Part shown: positions 1 to 7,611 of the stretch, in pieces
Numbering within the stretch: position 1 is the first letter of the stretch
Layout: every line of letters begins with the position of its first letter
Virus record (IMG/VR): IMGVR_UViG_3300007539_000275
Coordinates: 1 to 21,264 of that record
DNA: 21,264 bases
Strand: one strand, 5' to 3'
DNA from: a virus
Translations under genes and position numbers: made by a program
The notes under the pieces: generated by a model
What the model saw: the letters and a program-made list of their open reading frames with translations, nothing else
What the model was told of the DNA's origin: nothing
Database searches by the model: none

Positions 1-1343
1 GCTGACATTTGTTTCGCTGACATATTTGATTCTGTACCTAATACCCATTCTCGGCCTTTTTGTCCAGCATTCTCTCTAGTTTCTGGACAGGCTGTATACC
101 AATACTTCATTGCCTTTGTTAGTTCCTTATAATCGACTCTATCATCAAAGATATATGGAGTCTCAGGCGAGCCCTGTAAACTCCTATTACTGGGGAAGAC
201 TGGGAAAGCCCAATCTCCACAATCTAGGAATGTACCATTATGATTGGTAGGGAACTCTGACGTAAATTCAATCCACTCACCATCCTTATCTTCGAACCTA
301 CAGCCATCCTGTAATCCTCCTGTCACATTATTAATGATAGGAGTGCCAGCGTGTAATGATTCGCACCAAGAAATTCCAAAGCCTTCATTCGACCCGATAT
401 TAATTGTAACGTCAGCCATATTATAATAGAAGTTTAATATACGCTGGTCAACTGGCGATGTTGAAAATATAACTTTGTACTTAGGACATACAGCATTCTT
501 AACTGCTAACAAGTCTGTGCCATTCGGGTCTACTAATTGTGTATGCATGAATAACGCACACTTACTAGACTCTTCCGGCGGAAGTCCTTCACAGAATTCA
601 TTGAACGCTAAAATTACATCGCTCGGCTGTTTACGTCTAATATTTCTGTTATTCCAGAAGAATATGAAATCAACATCGTTAGATTTTTTAAAGTTATCGC
701 GCCATTTCGAATACGCTTCCCAATCTGGGTGGTCATCTGCTATCTTATAGAACTTCTTTCTGTTAACTCCATGTGGTACCCACTGTACAGCCCAGTCTGG
801 CTTTGGATTCTCCCGAATAACATTCTTAACAATATTCTGTGTTTGTCTCGAGATATTCATTATCAAATCACAAGACTCGTAATACGGCTCATTCCAGAAT
901 GGATAAGGCAAATCATCCCAAATGCAATAATACATGATAGGAATATGCTGACGTATAGGATGTTCAATATCATACAGCCATTGCCAGAATCTAGGATCTG
1001 TAAAGTGCAATATTGCATCTGGCTTTTCCATATTTAATACTTCTTGAAGAACAGCGGCATTTCCATAGCCGTTATGTGCATAAACTTTAACAGATGCATC
1101 CTCAACGCCTGTATGTAGTGCTACATCAGCTGATAGATCATGTACCTGGCCGTGATTTGGATGGTTAATAATGGCTCCGAGCTGTACCCAATCGTACTTA
1201 TCACACGTGCCCATTACAAACTCATTTGACATAGTAGCGATACCACTATGCGTACGCAAATCATCGCTTAGTAATAATATCTTTGGTTTTTTTGGCTTAT
1301 CCGGATCTACCCGTCGAAGCTTCGGTAACTCAATTTTATTCAT
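1..1343 (-). CDS. Glycosyltransferase, GT4-like (C-terminus cut off by the window edge)
   Basis: The frame is open from an ATG at 1343 to the window edge, giving at least 447 residues with no stop. An AGGA ribosome site lies 9 bases before the ATG. A short beta strand, KILLLSDDLRTHSGIA, near residue 21 is typical of a nucleotide-sugar fold. The C-terminal half has the EX7E signature NEGFGISWCE (glutamates 320 and 328) followed by AGTPII, as in retaining group 1/GT4 glycosyltransferases. It should move a sugar from a nucleotide donor; the acceptor (DNA base, protein or glycan) cannot be read from the sequence. No signal peptide or membrane segment is visible, so it is probably cytoplasmic. It is a different protein from the glycosyltransferase at 9558-10643. 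Confidence 0.8.
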   Translation of the reverse strand, partial: MNKIELPKLRRVDPDKPKKPKILLLSDDLRTHSGIATMSNEFVMGTCDKYDWVQLGAIINHPNHGQVHDLSADVALHTGVEDASVKVYAHNGYGNAAVLQEVLNMEKPDAILHFTDPRFWQWLYDIEHPIRQHIPIMYYCIWDDLPYPFWNEPYYESCDLIMNISRQTQNIVKNVIRENPKPDWAVQWVPHGVNRKKFYKIADDHPDWEAYSKWRDNFKKSNDVDFIFFWNNRNIRRKQPSDVILAFNEFCEGLPPEESSKCALFMHTQLVDPNGTDLLAVKNAVCPKYKVIFSTSPVDQRILNFYYNMADVTINIGSNEGFGISWCESLHAGTPIINNVTGGLQDGCRFEDKDGEWIEFTSEFPTNHNGTFLDCGDWAFPVFPSNRSLQGSPETPYIFDDRVDYKELTKAMKYWYTACPETRENAGQKGREWVLGTESNMSAKQMS

Positions 1344-1364
1344 TCAAATATCCTACGTAACTTT

Positions 1365-1375
1365 ATTATAAATAT
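1365..1375. promoter_or_regulatory. Intergenic ATAAATAT motif, site 1
   Basis: The plus strand reads ATTATAAATAT; in the gene sense it is ATATTTATAAT, 21 bases before the glycosyltransferase ATG. Four other gaps carry the same core. It resembles the T4 late promoter core TATAAATA, but on the strand opposite to the genes. Its role is unknown. Confidence 0.3.
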
Positions 1376-1387
1376 GGTATACGGTTA

Positions 1388-1618
1388 TTAAACCTTGGTT
1401 TTGCCATTACTATGATTAAACATTCCATATACATTAATACCGATGATTACAGCGCTAAGTACTAAATGACTAAAGTTATCAATATAGCAATCATAAATTA
1501 TCCATCCAATATCTCCCAGTATCCATAGTATGAATGCTGTAGTAGTATTTAATCGAGCATTAAATATATACCCGCCAAGTACTAAAGCCGTACTAAACCA
1601 TCCTAGAACTTCTATCAT
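1388..1618 (-). CDS. Small integral membrane protein (CBU_0592-like)
   Basis: This 76-residue protein is mostly hydrophobic, with about three candidate membrane segments near residues 3-20, 27-45 and 50-67 and a polar C-terminal tail (NHSNGKTKV). The pattern GW-x-TALVLGGY, then a W/D/Y-rich second segment, resembles small CBU_0592-type membrane proteins found in bacteria and phages; this assignment is from memory and is tentative. The start ATG overlaps the stop of the upstream SLOG gene (ATGA), so translation is probably coupled. It would sit in the host inner membrane. No function can be given. Confidence 0.65.
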   Translation of the reverse strand: MIEVLGWFSTALVLGGYIFNARLNTTTAFILWILGDIGWIIYDCYIDNFSHLVLSAVIIGINVYGMFNHSNGKTKV

Positions 1619-2016
1619 GTGATGATTGTTACTTTTTTATTTAGTTTCAATGCCTGATTGATAGCAGATTTAGTGCCATCAGCTTTATCCCCCCTCGAAA
1701 TAAATGCGATCATCTTATCACAAGCCTTTGCAATTAATCCATTGCGATGGTGGAATTGTGATACATGATATGGCTTGCCATAATAATGCTTAGGCATTTG
1801 AGAATACAAGTTCATTGTAGTATGTGCTGGATTATATTCGTGGTATGTAACACCGAAGTCAATTGCATACTTACGCACATACTTATCAGCTCCATCTTTT
1901 GCGCCGCCTGATATGATAATTAACTCATCCCCAAAACGTTCTTTTAAACGAAAAACTGCATCTTGAATCTTTCGTCTATTCTCATACCGGCGACTACCTA
2001 TCATTGCAATCTTCAT
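1615..2016 (-). CDS. SLOG-fold protein (DUF2493/YspA-like)
   Basis: A 133-residue protein that opens with MKIAMIGSRRY, the first strand and glycine loop of a Rossmann-like SLOG fold. SGGAKDGADKYVRKYA follows at residues 36-51, the GGA-x-DGAD signature of DUF2493/YspA-like proteins related to DprA and LOG. Members of this superfamily bind nucleotides or nucleotide-derived ligands, and some are sensors in defence systems. A second conserved patch, NGLIAKACDKMIAFISRGDKADGTKSAI, fits the distal ligand-binding side (quoted in part: CDKMIAF, GTKSAI). The start overlaps the end of the upstream nuclease gene by four bases. A role in nucleotide metabolism or in sensing is inference. Confidence 0.75.
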   Translation of the reverse strand: MKIAMIGSRRYENRRKIQDAVFRLKERFGDELIIISGGAKDGADKYVRKYAIDFGVTYHEYNPAHTTMNLYSQMPKHYYGKPYHVSQFHHRNGLIAKACDKMIAFISRGDKADGTKSAINQALKLNKKVTIIT

Positions 2017-2945
2017 TCTTTAATACGATCTACTTTAGGACACATTCCGTTATCAGCGAATTGACAATACTTACAATTCTTACCATTCTTACCAGCGATA
2101 GCAGGATATAGCCGTTCTGTATTATACGTACCATCCTCATTAAAACAACTAGATACAAAACTATTAATAGAACGCACTAGATTGTTACGAGTAGGCTTGC
2201 CAGATGCCGGAATGAAATCTACTACACGTTTTTGAGGAAACATTGCACCTTCAATCAATTTACGCTTGACAATCATATACTTGATATCAATCATATCAAC
2301 AGGGATGCCTGTCTGATCAGCAAAATATGTTTTATACAATACTAATTGAGATATCTTAGCCTTATCTTTCTTTTGGTATTTATTCCATCCTCTAGTAGAT
2401 GTTTTGATATCAATGATAGTTATACGTCCGGTCTTCTTATTACGTATTACAATATCAAGAAAACCTTTCATCATCACATGAGAGTTTTCATTACTCACTG
2501 GATGATAAATTAACATTTCAATGCCTAAGAGCTCTTCCGTCTTCTTAGAAAAATACTGTCCTCGTCTCTTTTTGAACCAATCTAAAATTGCTACGCCATC
2601 ATCATAAAACTCTTCGAGCTCAAACTTGTTAGAGAAATGTTCGCGCATCTGTCCATATGCATTACGGTACTCTGTATACATATTATCACGCAATATCTTA
2701 TTAATAGGAAGATTGTCTGCAGCTTTTGCAGACTCCTGATACATTACAGTAAGATAGTGTTGTAGCGTTTCATGAAAGGCTGTTCCGAATACTGTATGAA
2801 TAGATGCTTCATACGGAGCAGCTTTCTTAATATACGTCAGTTCCCATTTCTTAGGACAAGTCTCATACATACTATACTGTGAGTATGAGATACGTACATC
2901 ATCTTTTTTCTGTTCTGGTAACGTAAATTCTAGAAATGTATTCAT
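2013..2945 (-). CDS. PD-(D/E)XK nuclease with Fe-S cluster motif (Cas4/RecB-like)
   Basis: 310 residues. The nuclease core is visible: H58 in GTAFHE, D164 in GFLDIV, D179 and K181 in IIDIKT, then Q200 and Y204 in QLVLY. This is the order of the RecB/Cas4/AddB nuclease family. Four cysteines are placed as in the iron-sulfur members: C30 (ETCPKKW) and C291, C294, C302 in CKYCQFADNGMC near the C-terminus. The expected activity is metal-dependent DNA exonuclease or endonuclease action in recombination, end processing or host DNA breakdown. No helicase domain is fused. Its start overlaps the stop of the small upstream reading frame (ATGA), placing it in the same transcription unit. Confidence 0.87.
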   Translation of the reverse strand: MNTFLEFTLPEQKKDDVRISYSQYSMYETCPKKWELTYIKKAAPYEASIHTVFGTAFHETLQHYLTVMYQESAKAADNLPINKILRDNMYTEYRNAYGQMREHFSNKFELEEFYDDGVAILDWFKKRRGQYFSKKTEELLGIEMLIYHPVSNENSHVMMKGFLDIVIRNKKTGRITIIDIKTSTRGWNKYQKKDKAKISQLVLYKTYFADQTGIPVDMIDIKYMIVKRKLIEGAMFPQKRVVDFIPASGKPTRNNLVRSINSFVSSCFNEDGTYNTERLYPAIAGKNGKNCKYCQFADNGMCPKVDRIKE

Positions 2946-3032
2946 TCCGTCATTGGCTTATCGAGCTCGTCATGGTCTAATCGCATATAATTTATGAAGT
3001 AAACTAACAATATCCAAATCTTTTTTCTTCAT
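2942..3032 (-). pseudogene. Tiny membrane-peptide gene disrupted by one extra A
   Basis: From the ATG at 3032 the frame stops at 2970 after 20 residues (MKKKDLDIVSLLHKLYAIRP). If one A is removed from the six-A run after codon 2, the frame reads MKKKIWILLVYFINYM and then RLDHDELDKPMTE, ending at 2942. The repaired 29-residue frame joins its neighbours at both ends by ATGA overlaps: its start overlaps the stop of 3029-3262 and its stop overlaps the start of 2013-2945. This fits the local style and makes the repaired form more likely to be ancestral. The break may be a real mutation, a homopolymer error, or a site of transcriptional slippage. Confidence 0.5.
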
Positions 3033-3262
3033 TTCGACTTAAAGTATTTCTTAAGTTCTCGGACTTGTTCTATATCGATTTGTAATATTGCAGCAGCCCT
3101 ACGTTCTAGGTCTTCTACTTTCTTCTGATGCTCTTCATATTTTCGCCGTTTCCGTTCCTTGTCGCGCTGATATATACGTTGTCTAGCCTCACGTATCTCT
3201 TTAGGATCCATCGGCGCCCACTTAAGTTCGTCTTTATCTAGTCGTAATGGCTTCTTACTCAT
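3029..3262 (-). CDS. Small charged protein, unknown function
   Basis: 77 residues, very rich in lysine, arginine and glutamate. Residues 20-55 (from PKEIREARQRIYQRDKERK to about EDLERRAA) are expected to form a long helix, possibly a coiled coil. No enzyme motif is visible. The start lies inside the 3' end of the upstream gene at 3255-3455 (8-base overlap), which supports real translation. A nucleic-acid-binding or structural role is possible from composition only. I do not recognise the family. Confidence 0.6.
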   Translation of the reverse strand: MSKKPLRLDKDELKWAPMDPKEIREARQRIYQRDKERKRRKYEEHQKKVEDLERRAAAILQIDIEQVRELKKYFKSK

Positions 3263-3455
3263 TCAATCGTTGTTTTAAAGGTCTTGCATTGCCGTCTTCA
3301 TCCTCGAACCATATAGAATGTGCTAGCTCAATCTCTCTCATAGTAATTGAAGATGCTTTGAAATCTGCGATAGTTATATCATCAATATCGATATCAGACT
3401 TCCGTTCAATCAAATCATCACGCTTAAGTCTAATATAACGTTTAATGTACTCCAT
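3255..3455 (-). CDS. Small protein, unknown function
   Basis: 66 residues beginning MEYIKRYIRLKRDD, with a basic N-terminus and an acidic middle (SDIDIDDITIADF). Its ATG follows the stop of the 3458-3850 gene with only two bases between, and its 3' end overlaps the next gene, so it is embedded in the transcription unit. No motif, signal peptide or membrane segment is seen. A plus-strand frame covers nearly the same bases, but it runs against all the neighbours and is taken as a shadow. Confidence 0.55.
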   Translation of the reverse strand: MEYIKRYIRLKRDDLIERKSDIDIDDITIADFKASSITMREIELAHSIWFEDEDGNARPLKQRLNE

Positions 3456-3457
3456 AA

Positions 3458-3850
3458 TTATTGCTCATTAAATTGACTAAAAACTAAAGATAATGCATAC
3501 AAACTCTGTATATTCACGCAGTCATAAACAGTATCATGAACGTCGATATATGCTCGACCATCTTCTTCAAGGACAATTGAAATTCCTTCCGTTATATCAT
3601 ATATCCAATAATATCCTGAGTCATCATCATCAGTGTCTATCGTATAAAACTCCTTGCGGGCGCCTATTGATATCATAGTATCCTCTGTAACTTTATATTC
3701 TGTTAGTAGCGGCATTTGATTGACTATACTACGTACAGCTGTACCGAATTCTTGATCATTTGGTATGTCTTTCGATAAAGATTGGATTCGGAGCAGGAAC
3801 ACGCTCATACCCATTATAGTTTCAATATCCGAATCGTTTAGTTTCATCAT
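3458..3850 (-). CDS. Acidic protein, unknown function
   Basis: 130 residues, acidic overall, with a tyrosine- and aspartate-rich centre (TIDTDDDDSGYYWIYDITEG) and predicted alternating strands after it. In T4 the translational repressor RegA lies directly after gp62, and this gene occupies that position here, but no RegA sequence features are visible. The second codon is also ATG, so the start may be 3850 or 3847. It starts four bases after the gp62-like gene ends. Function unknown. Confidence 0.6.
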   Translation of the reverse strand: MMKLNDSDIETIMGMSVFLLRIQSLSKDIPNDQEFGTAVRSIVNQMPLLTEYKVTEDTMISIGARKEFYTIDTDDDDSGYYWIYDITEGISIVLEEDGRAYIDVHDTVYDCVNIQSLYALSLVFSQFNEQ

Positions 3851-3854
3851 TATA

Positions 3855-4301
3855 CTATTTTGTCAGTTTTAATAATTGCGTAACTTCTTTATCTGATTTA
3901 CCGTACATTTCAACAATTGCTTTAACTTCTTCAGTCGGCATTAATTCCAAGTACTGTGTAACGGCTCTATAAGACTCTCCAAAGTGAACTGCTAACAATT
4001 CAATTAGTTCTTTATTATACTTAGTAGCCTTCTTACCTTTAATATACTTATCGAACGTCTTTGCCTTAGGTAACAGGTCATAATACAGTTGATATACATG
4101 TTTCTTTGATAGCGGCCCGATTGTATACTGCTGAAACATATCTACTATCTCAATATAATCCGGGTTCATTGATAGAAATCTATTTATCAAATATGGCGTA
4201 AATGACTTTCGATCTGCCTCACTGAGATCTTCCCATGGAGTTTTCTTCCAAGTTATCCCAGCGAGGTGATCAAATAATGTTTTAGGTTTAACTGTCGACA
4301 T
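3855..4301 (-). CDS. 62: Clamp-loader small subunit, gp62-like
   Basis: 148 residues. The N-terminus (TLFDHLAGIT) and the block PYLINRFLSMNPDYIEIVDM at about residues 36-55 match the conserved start of T4-type gp62 proteins, including the INRFLS pattern. A basic, tyrosine-rich part follows (YYDLLPKAKTFDKYIKGKK). In the T4 family one gp62 joins four gp44 subunits to load the gp45 clamp onto primer-template junctions. The gene is shorter than T4 gp62 (187 residues), as in many marine relatives. Its start overlaps the groEL stop (TAATG), so its translation is probably coupled to groEL. T4 has gene 62 directly after 44; here groEL separates them. Confidence 0.82.
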   Translation of the reverse strand: MSTVKPKTLFDHLAGITWKKTPWEDLSEADRKSFTPYLINRFLSMNPDYIEIVDMFQQYTIGPLSKKHVYQLYYDLLPKAKTFDKYIKGKKATKYNKELIELLAVHFGESYRAVTQYLELMPTEEVKAIVEMYGKSDKEVTQLLKLTK

Positions 4302-5920
4302 TACATCATTGGCATTTGCATTGCCTGGTCTTCATTATCTGACGGTATGTTAGTAATAACACAACTCGTCGTTAACATCGTCCCGGCTACAGAAGCTGCT
4401 TTCTGTAATGCAATCCTTGTCACTTTAACAGGATCAATAATACCAGCTTCAACCATATCAACTACATTTCCATTACGTATATCATATCCCATACATAATG
4501 AATCATAACTATCTAGTTCATTCAAAATTGAATCAACATCTTCAATTCCAGCATTCCTCATCATAATAGTGAAAGGAGTTCGAATTGCATTATGTACAAT
4601 ATCCGCGCCAGCTTTTTGATCATCATTATCAAAGTCGGCTGGAGTATCAGTGAAATAGTTTAGTAATGCAACTCCTCCGCCCGGTACAATCCCCTCTTCA
4701 ACAGCTGCTTTAGTTGCATTCAAGGCATCATCAACTCTATCCTTCTTCTCCTTCATTTCAAGTTCTGATTCAGCTCCTAAACGTATTACAGCGACTCCTC
4801 CTGTCAATTTAGCTAACCGTTCCTGCAGTTTCTCCTTCTCATATGCCGAATTACCTGATACTTCAATTTGTCCTTTAAGTTCATTGATTCTAGCTTCAAT
4901 CGCAGATTTCTCCCCTCTGCCATTAACAATGGTAGTACTATCCTTAGTGATAACAACCTTCTCTGCAGTACCTAATTTAATTCGTCCCACATCTTCAAGT
5001 TTCAATCCTGCCCTTTCGGATACAACGGTCCCTCCTATTAATATACCAATATCTTCTAAGAGATCATACCTTTTTGCACCAAAACCTGGAGCTTTTACTG
5101 TAGCAACGTTTACTGCCCCTCTAACCTTGTTCATAACCAGAGTAGATAAAGCTTCTCCGGCTACATCTTCTGCAATAATTAATATAGGCCTCGCAGTCTC
5201 AACTGACGTTTCTAGGAATGGAACAATTGATTTCATTGTGCCAATCTTTCCATCATACAATAAAATGAGAGGATTTTCTAACTCGGCAGTCATCTTATCT
5301 CTATTCGTTATAAAGTATGGAGATGAATAACCTTGCATGAATTTAAGCCCTTCTACTACCTCAAGTTCAGTCTCGGCCGTCTTTCCAGTTTCAACTGTAA
5401 TCACTCCATCACGACCAACCTTTTCCATTGCCTCTGCAATTATTGCTCCGATCATACTATCATTGTTTGCTGAGATAGTTCCCACATCACGAATGCTATC
5501 ATTATCCTCCACTGGCGTTGCTATGCTCTGCAAATACTGAACAATTTTCTCTACTTCCTTATTGATACCACGTGTTATCTCTACTGGGTTAGCGCCTTCA
5601 TCAATCTTTTGATGTCCCTTTGAAAGTATTGAATGAGCTAAGATGGTTGACGTAGTCGTGCCATCTCCAGCCTCATCATTTGTTTTGGTAGATGCCTCTT
5701 TAATCATCATCGCTCCCATATTCTCTACAGGATCTTCCAACTCAACTGCTTTCGCTACAGATACCCCATCTTTAGTAATACTAGGCCCCGTAAACTCATT
5801 TTCAATCACTACCGTTCTACCTTGTGGTCCTAGTGTTGATCCAACTGCCTCTGCTAGCTTGTTCACTCCAGCCATCAACTTTGTTTGCGCGTCTTTATTA
5901 AATGTCAAATCTTTTGCCAT
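4301..5920 (-). CDS. groEL: Chaperonin GroEL (Hsp60), phage-encoded
   Basis: 539 residues, full length compared with E. coli GroEL (548). The ATP site is intact: TKDGV with D51, DGTTT at 86-90, the catalytic aspartate D398 in RVDDAL, and PGGG at 413-416. The apical substrate and GroES surface (GYSSPYF, residues 198-203) is conserved. The C-terminal tail ends DNEDQAMQMPMM rather than in the usual GGM repeats that line the cavity. A clear AAGGAA ribosome site precedes the ATG. The gene sits between the two clamp-loader genes, and a GroES gene lies about 8.5 kb upstream in the same orientation. It should form a folding ring for phage proteins in the host cytoplasm. Confidence 0.97.
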   Translation of the reverse strand: MAKDLTFNKDAQTKLMAGVNKLAEAVGSTLGPQGRTVVIENEFTGPSITKDGVSVAKAVELEDPVENMGAMMIKEASTKTNDEAGDGTTTSTILAHSILSKGHQKIDEGANPVEITRGINKEVEKIVQYLQSIATPVEDNDSIRDVGTISANNDSMIGAIIAEAMEKVGRDGVITVETGKTAETELEVVEGLKFMQGYSSPYFITNRDKMTAELENPLILLYDGKIGTMKSIVPFLETSVETARPILIIAEDVAGEALSTLVMNKVRGAVNVATVKAPGFGAKRYDLLEDIGILIGGTVVSERAGLKLEDVGRIKLGTAEKVVITKDSTTIVNGRGEKSAIEARINELKGQIEVSGNSAYEKEKLQERLAKLTGGVAVIRLGAESELEMKEKKDRVDDALNATKAAVEEGIVPGGGVALLNYFTDTPADFDNDDQKAGADIVHNAIRTPFTIMMRNAGIEDVDSILNELDSYDSLCMGYDIRNGNVVDMVEAGIIDPVKVTRIALQKAASVAGTMLTTSCVITNIPSDNEDQAMQMPMM

Positions 5921-5936
5921 AACTTATTCCTTTTTT

Positions 5937-6863
5937 TTATTTCAGTACATCTAAAAGTTTAATAATAGTTGCTGCAGCATGAATTTCTTTATCTGCTACA
6001 AATGCATCTTGATATTGAGCCTCTGCCAATATTAATATTACATGGGCTAGATGACCCGTACCATAACTATCTATTTCATCATATAAATATTTGTATAGCG
6101 CCGTAAAGTCCTTTACTTTGCTATCTGCGATCAATTGTCTCGCATCTTTGAACGCTGTCTTCTTATCCTTATGCTTTATGATCTCTAACAGTTTACTCAT
6201 GTAGTTGGCTTGAATCACTGATGTCTCATCTAACTTCAATGTTTGATCTACCACTTGAGATTGTATTGAATTCAATACCATTCTTATATCCGGATAACCT
6301 GCATTGATAATTGTACTTACATCTGCCAACTCATATTTAACTTCAAGTTCATCCAATATCTGCACTACTCGCATTGCAACCTCTTTCTTATTGGGAGGTG
6401 CAATTTGAAATGCTTGACATCTAGATTGTATCGCCGGAATAATCTTATCTACATAGTTACATGTAAGAATGAACCTTGTCGTATTTGAAAAGGTCTCCAT
6501 TAAATTACGTAGCGCGGCCTGTCCGTTAGCCGTCATGTAATCTGCTTCATCCAATATCACAATCTTCCACTTGTTAAATCCTACCGTGGAAGCAAAGTTC
6601 TTGATCTTTGTTCTTACCGTCTCTACATTGTTCTCGTCCGATGCATTGATATACATTACCGTAGCATCAATCGAATTGGCTATTATCTTGGCAAGTGTAG
6701 TCTTACCCGTACCCGCATCTCCATAAAACAACAAATGGGGTACATCTTCCGATTCAATCCAAATTTTGGCTTTACCAATCAATTGATCATTCCCTACATA
6801 CCCATCAAGAGTATCCGGCCTAAACTTTTCTACATAAAGAGTATTTTCTTGATTACCGTACAT
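5937..6863 (-). CDS. 44: Clamp-loader large subunit, gp44/RFC-like AAA+ ATPase
   Basis: 308 residues with the RFC/gp44 layout. N-terminal VEKFRPDTLDGYVGN is the RFC box; Walker A is GDAGTGKTT (48-56), Walker B VILDEAD (102-108), sensor 1 TCN (134-136), and the arginine-finger motif SRC (147-149). A helical collar domain fills the C-terminus. Four copies with one gp62 should open and load the sliding clamp using ATP. Length matches T4 gp44 (319). The gene is preceded by an unusual GC-rich hairpin leader (6884-6936) and followed after 16 bases by groEL. Confidence 0.95.
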   Translation of the reverse strand: MYGNQENTLYVEKFRPDTLDGYVGNDQLIGKAKIWIESEDVPHLLFYGDAGTGKTTLAKIIANSIDATVMYINASDENNVETVRTKIKNFASTVGFNKWKIVILDEADYMTANGQAALRNLMETFSNTTRFILTCNYVDKIIPAIQSRCQAFQIAPPNKKEVAMRVVQILDELEVKYELADVSTIINAGYPDIRMVLNSIQSQVVDQTLKLDETSVIQANYMSKLLEIIKHKDKKTAFKDARQLIADSKVKDFTALYKYLYDEIDSYGTGHLAHVILILAEAQYQDAFVADKEIHAAATIIKLLDVLK

Positions 6864-6883
6864 TTCTTTAATTTCGTTTTATT

Positions 6884-6936
6884 GCCCGGGCGCGACCGAC
6901 CTCGTAGGGCCTGTAAGGCCCGGAGGGGGAAGGGAG
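6884..6936 (-). promoter_or_regulatory. GC-rich hairpin leader upstream of gene 44
   Basis: About 50 bases, roughly three-quarters G+C, inside otherwise AT-rich DNA. A strong hairpin spans 6900-6926: outer stem CCTC/GAGG, then inner stem GGGCCT (6907-6912) with AGGCCC (6916-6921) around the loop GTA. A self-complementary GCCCGGGC lies at 6884-6891 and could pair instead with the GCCCGG at 6918-6923. No U-run follows on either strand, so it is not a typical terminator. Its position in the 5' leader of gene 44 suggests an RNA control element, by analogy with the T4 replication genes. No coding sense was found. Confidence 0.5.
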
Positions 6937-6953
6937 CTAACCCAACATATTTT

Positions 6954-7172
6954 CTATCCTAACTCGTTCTTTTCTAACATTCTATCTAATGCCTTTGATA
7001 ACTGTTCATTAAACCAGTGGGCATGGTCTTCTGGAGACCAATGTCCTTCACCAAAACACTCTTGCAATGAGAACGTCTGATGATCAATTGTTAATTGAGG
7101 AGTGGCACATGGGAGTCCATCTGCTGTGAGTCCGGATCTTACTGATAATTCATATAACTTTTTTTCGCTCAT
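6954..7172 (-). CDS. Small protein, unknown function
   Basis: 72 residues from the chosen ATG at 7172 (MSEKKLYELSVRSG). This start has an AGGAAG ribosome site 5 bases upstream and lies one base after the dUTPase stop. The frame is open further upstream to 7220, but that would overlap the conserved dUTPase C-terminus. The protein has WSPEDHAHWFNEQL in its middle and ends in a charged helix. I do not recognise the family; its position between dut and gene 44 suggests a link to replication or nucleotide metabolism. Confidence 0.65.
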   Translation of the reverse strand: MSEKKLYELSVRSGLTADGLPCATPQLTIDHQTFSLQECFGEGHWSPEDHAHWFNEQLSKALDRMLEKNELG

Positions 7173-7173
7173 A

Positions 7174-7611
7174 TCAACTTCCTGTAGATCCATATCCTCC
7201 TTCGCCTCTTTCAGTAACACTTAATTCATCTACCTCTACCGGAGTAACTTTCGGGTATGGCATAATAATTAATTGGCCGATGCGGTCTCCATCTTGATAT
7301 CTTCGTAGCTTCTGATAATATGTTTTGGATTCGAATCGATATCGGAATGTAATCTCTCCTCGATATCCCGAATCAATTACTCCTACACAATTCGCTAATG
7401 AAAGATCTTTCTTTGAAACAGATGACCTCGGGAATATCAATCCAACGTAACCTTCAGGAATCTCTACAGCAATACCTGTAAAGTATTCAATATAATGATG
7501 GTCTGCATTTAAGATGCTAGATACACATGATATATCCAATCCGGCATCACCTTCTGTAGCATATGAAGGGATAACTGCACGTTCTGATAATTTTTTGAAC
7601 TTAACTTCCAT
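7174..7611 (-). CDS. dut: dUTP pyrophosphatase (trimeric dUTPase)
   Basis: 145 residues with all five trimeric dUTPase motifs in order: ATEGDAGLDI (18-27), GLIFPRSSVSKK (57-68), GVIDSGYRGEI (77-87) with catalytic D80 and Y83, GDRIGQLII (108-116), and the glycine-rich C-terminal arm RGEGGYGSTGS (135-145). It hydrolyses dUTP to dUMP and pyrophosphate, keeping uracil out of phage DNA and feeding dTMP synthesis. Length is normal for the family. Its ATG overlaps the end of the sliding-clamp gene by one base. Confidence 0.96.
   Translation of the reverse strand: MEVKFKKLSERAVIPSYATEGDAGLDISCVSSILNADHHYIEYFTGIAVEIPEGYVGLIFPRSSVSKKDLSLANCVGVIDSGYRGEITFRYRFESKTYYQKLRRYQDGDRIGQLIIMPYPKVTPVEVDELSVTERGEGGYGSTGS

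Noticed and set aside
3458-3850. RegA translational repressor by position after gp62
   Set aside because: Only the position fits; no RegA-like sequence was seen.
4884-5330. Long plus-strand frame inside groEL (148 residues)
   Set aside because: It lies wholly within the well-conserved groEL, on the opposite strand, is rich in serine and threonine as expected of antisense reading, and has no recognisable motif.
6884-6936. tRNA, hammerhead ribozyme or factor-independent terminator in the GC island
   Set aside because: No T-loop or acceptor pairing, no CUGANGA core, and no U-run on either strand.
6954-7220. Longer start of the small gene after dut, at 7220
   Set aside because: It would overlap the conserved dUTPase motif V; the ATG at 7172 has a better ribosome site and a one-base gap.
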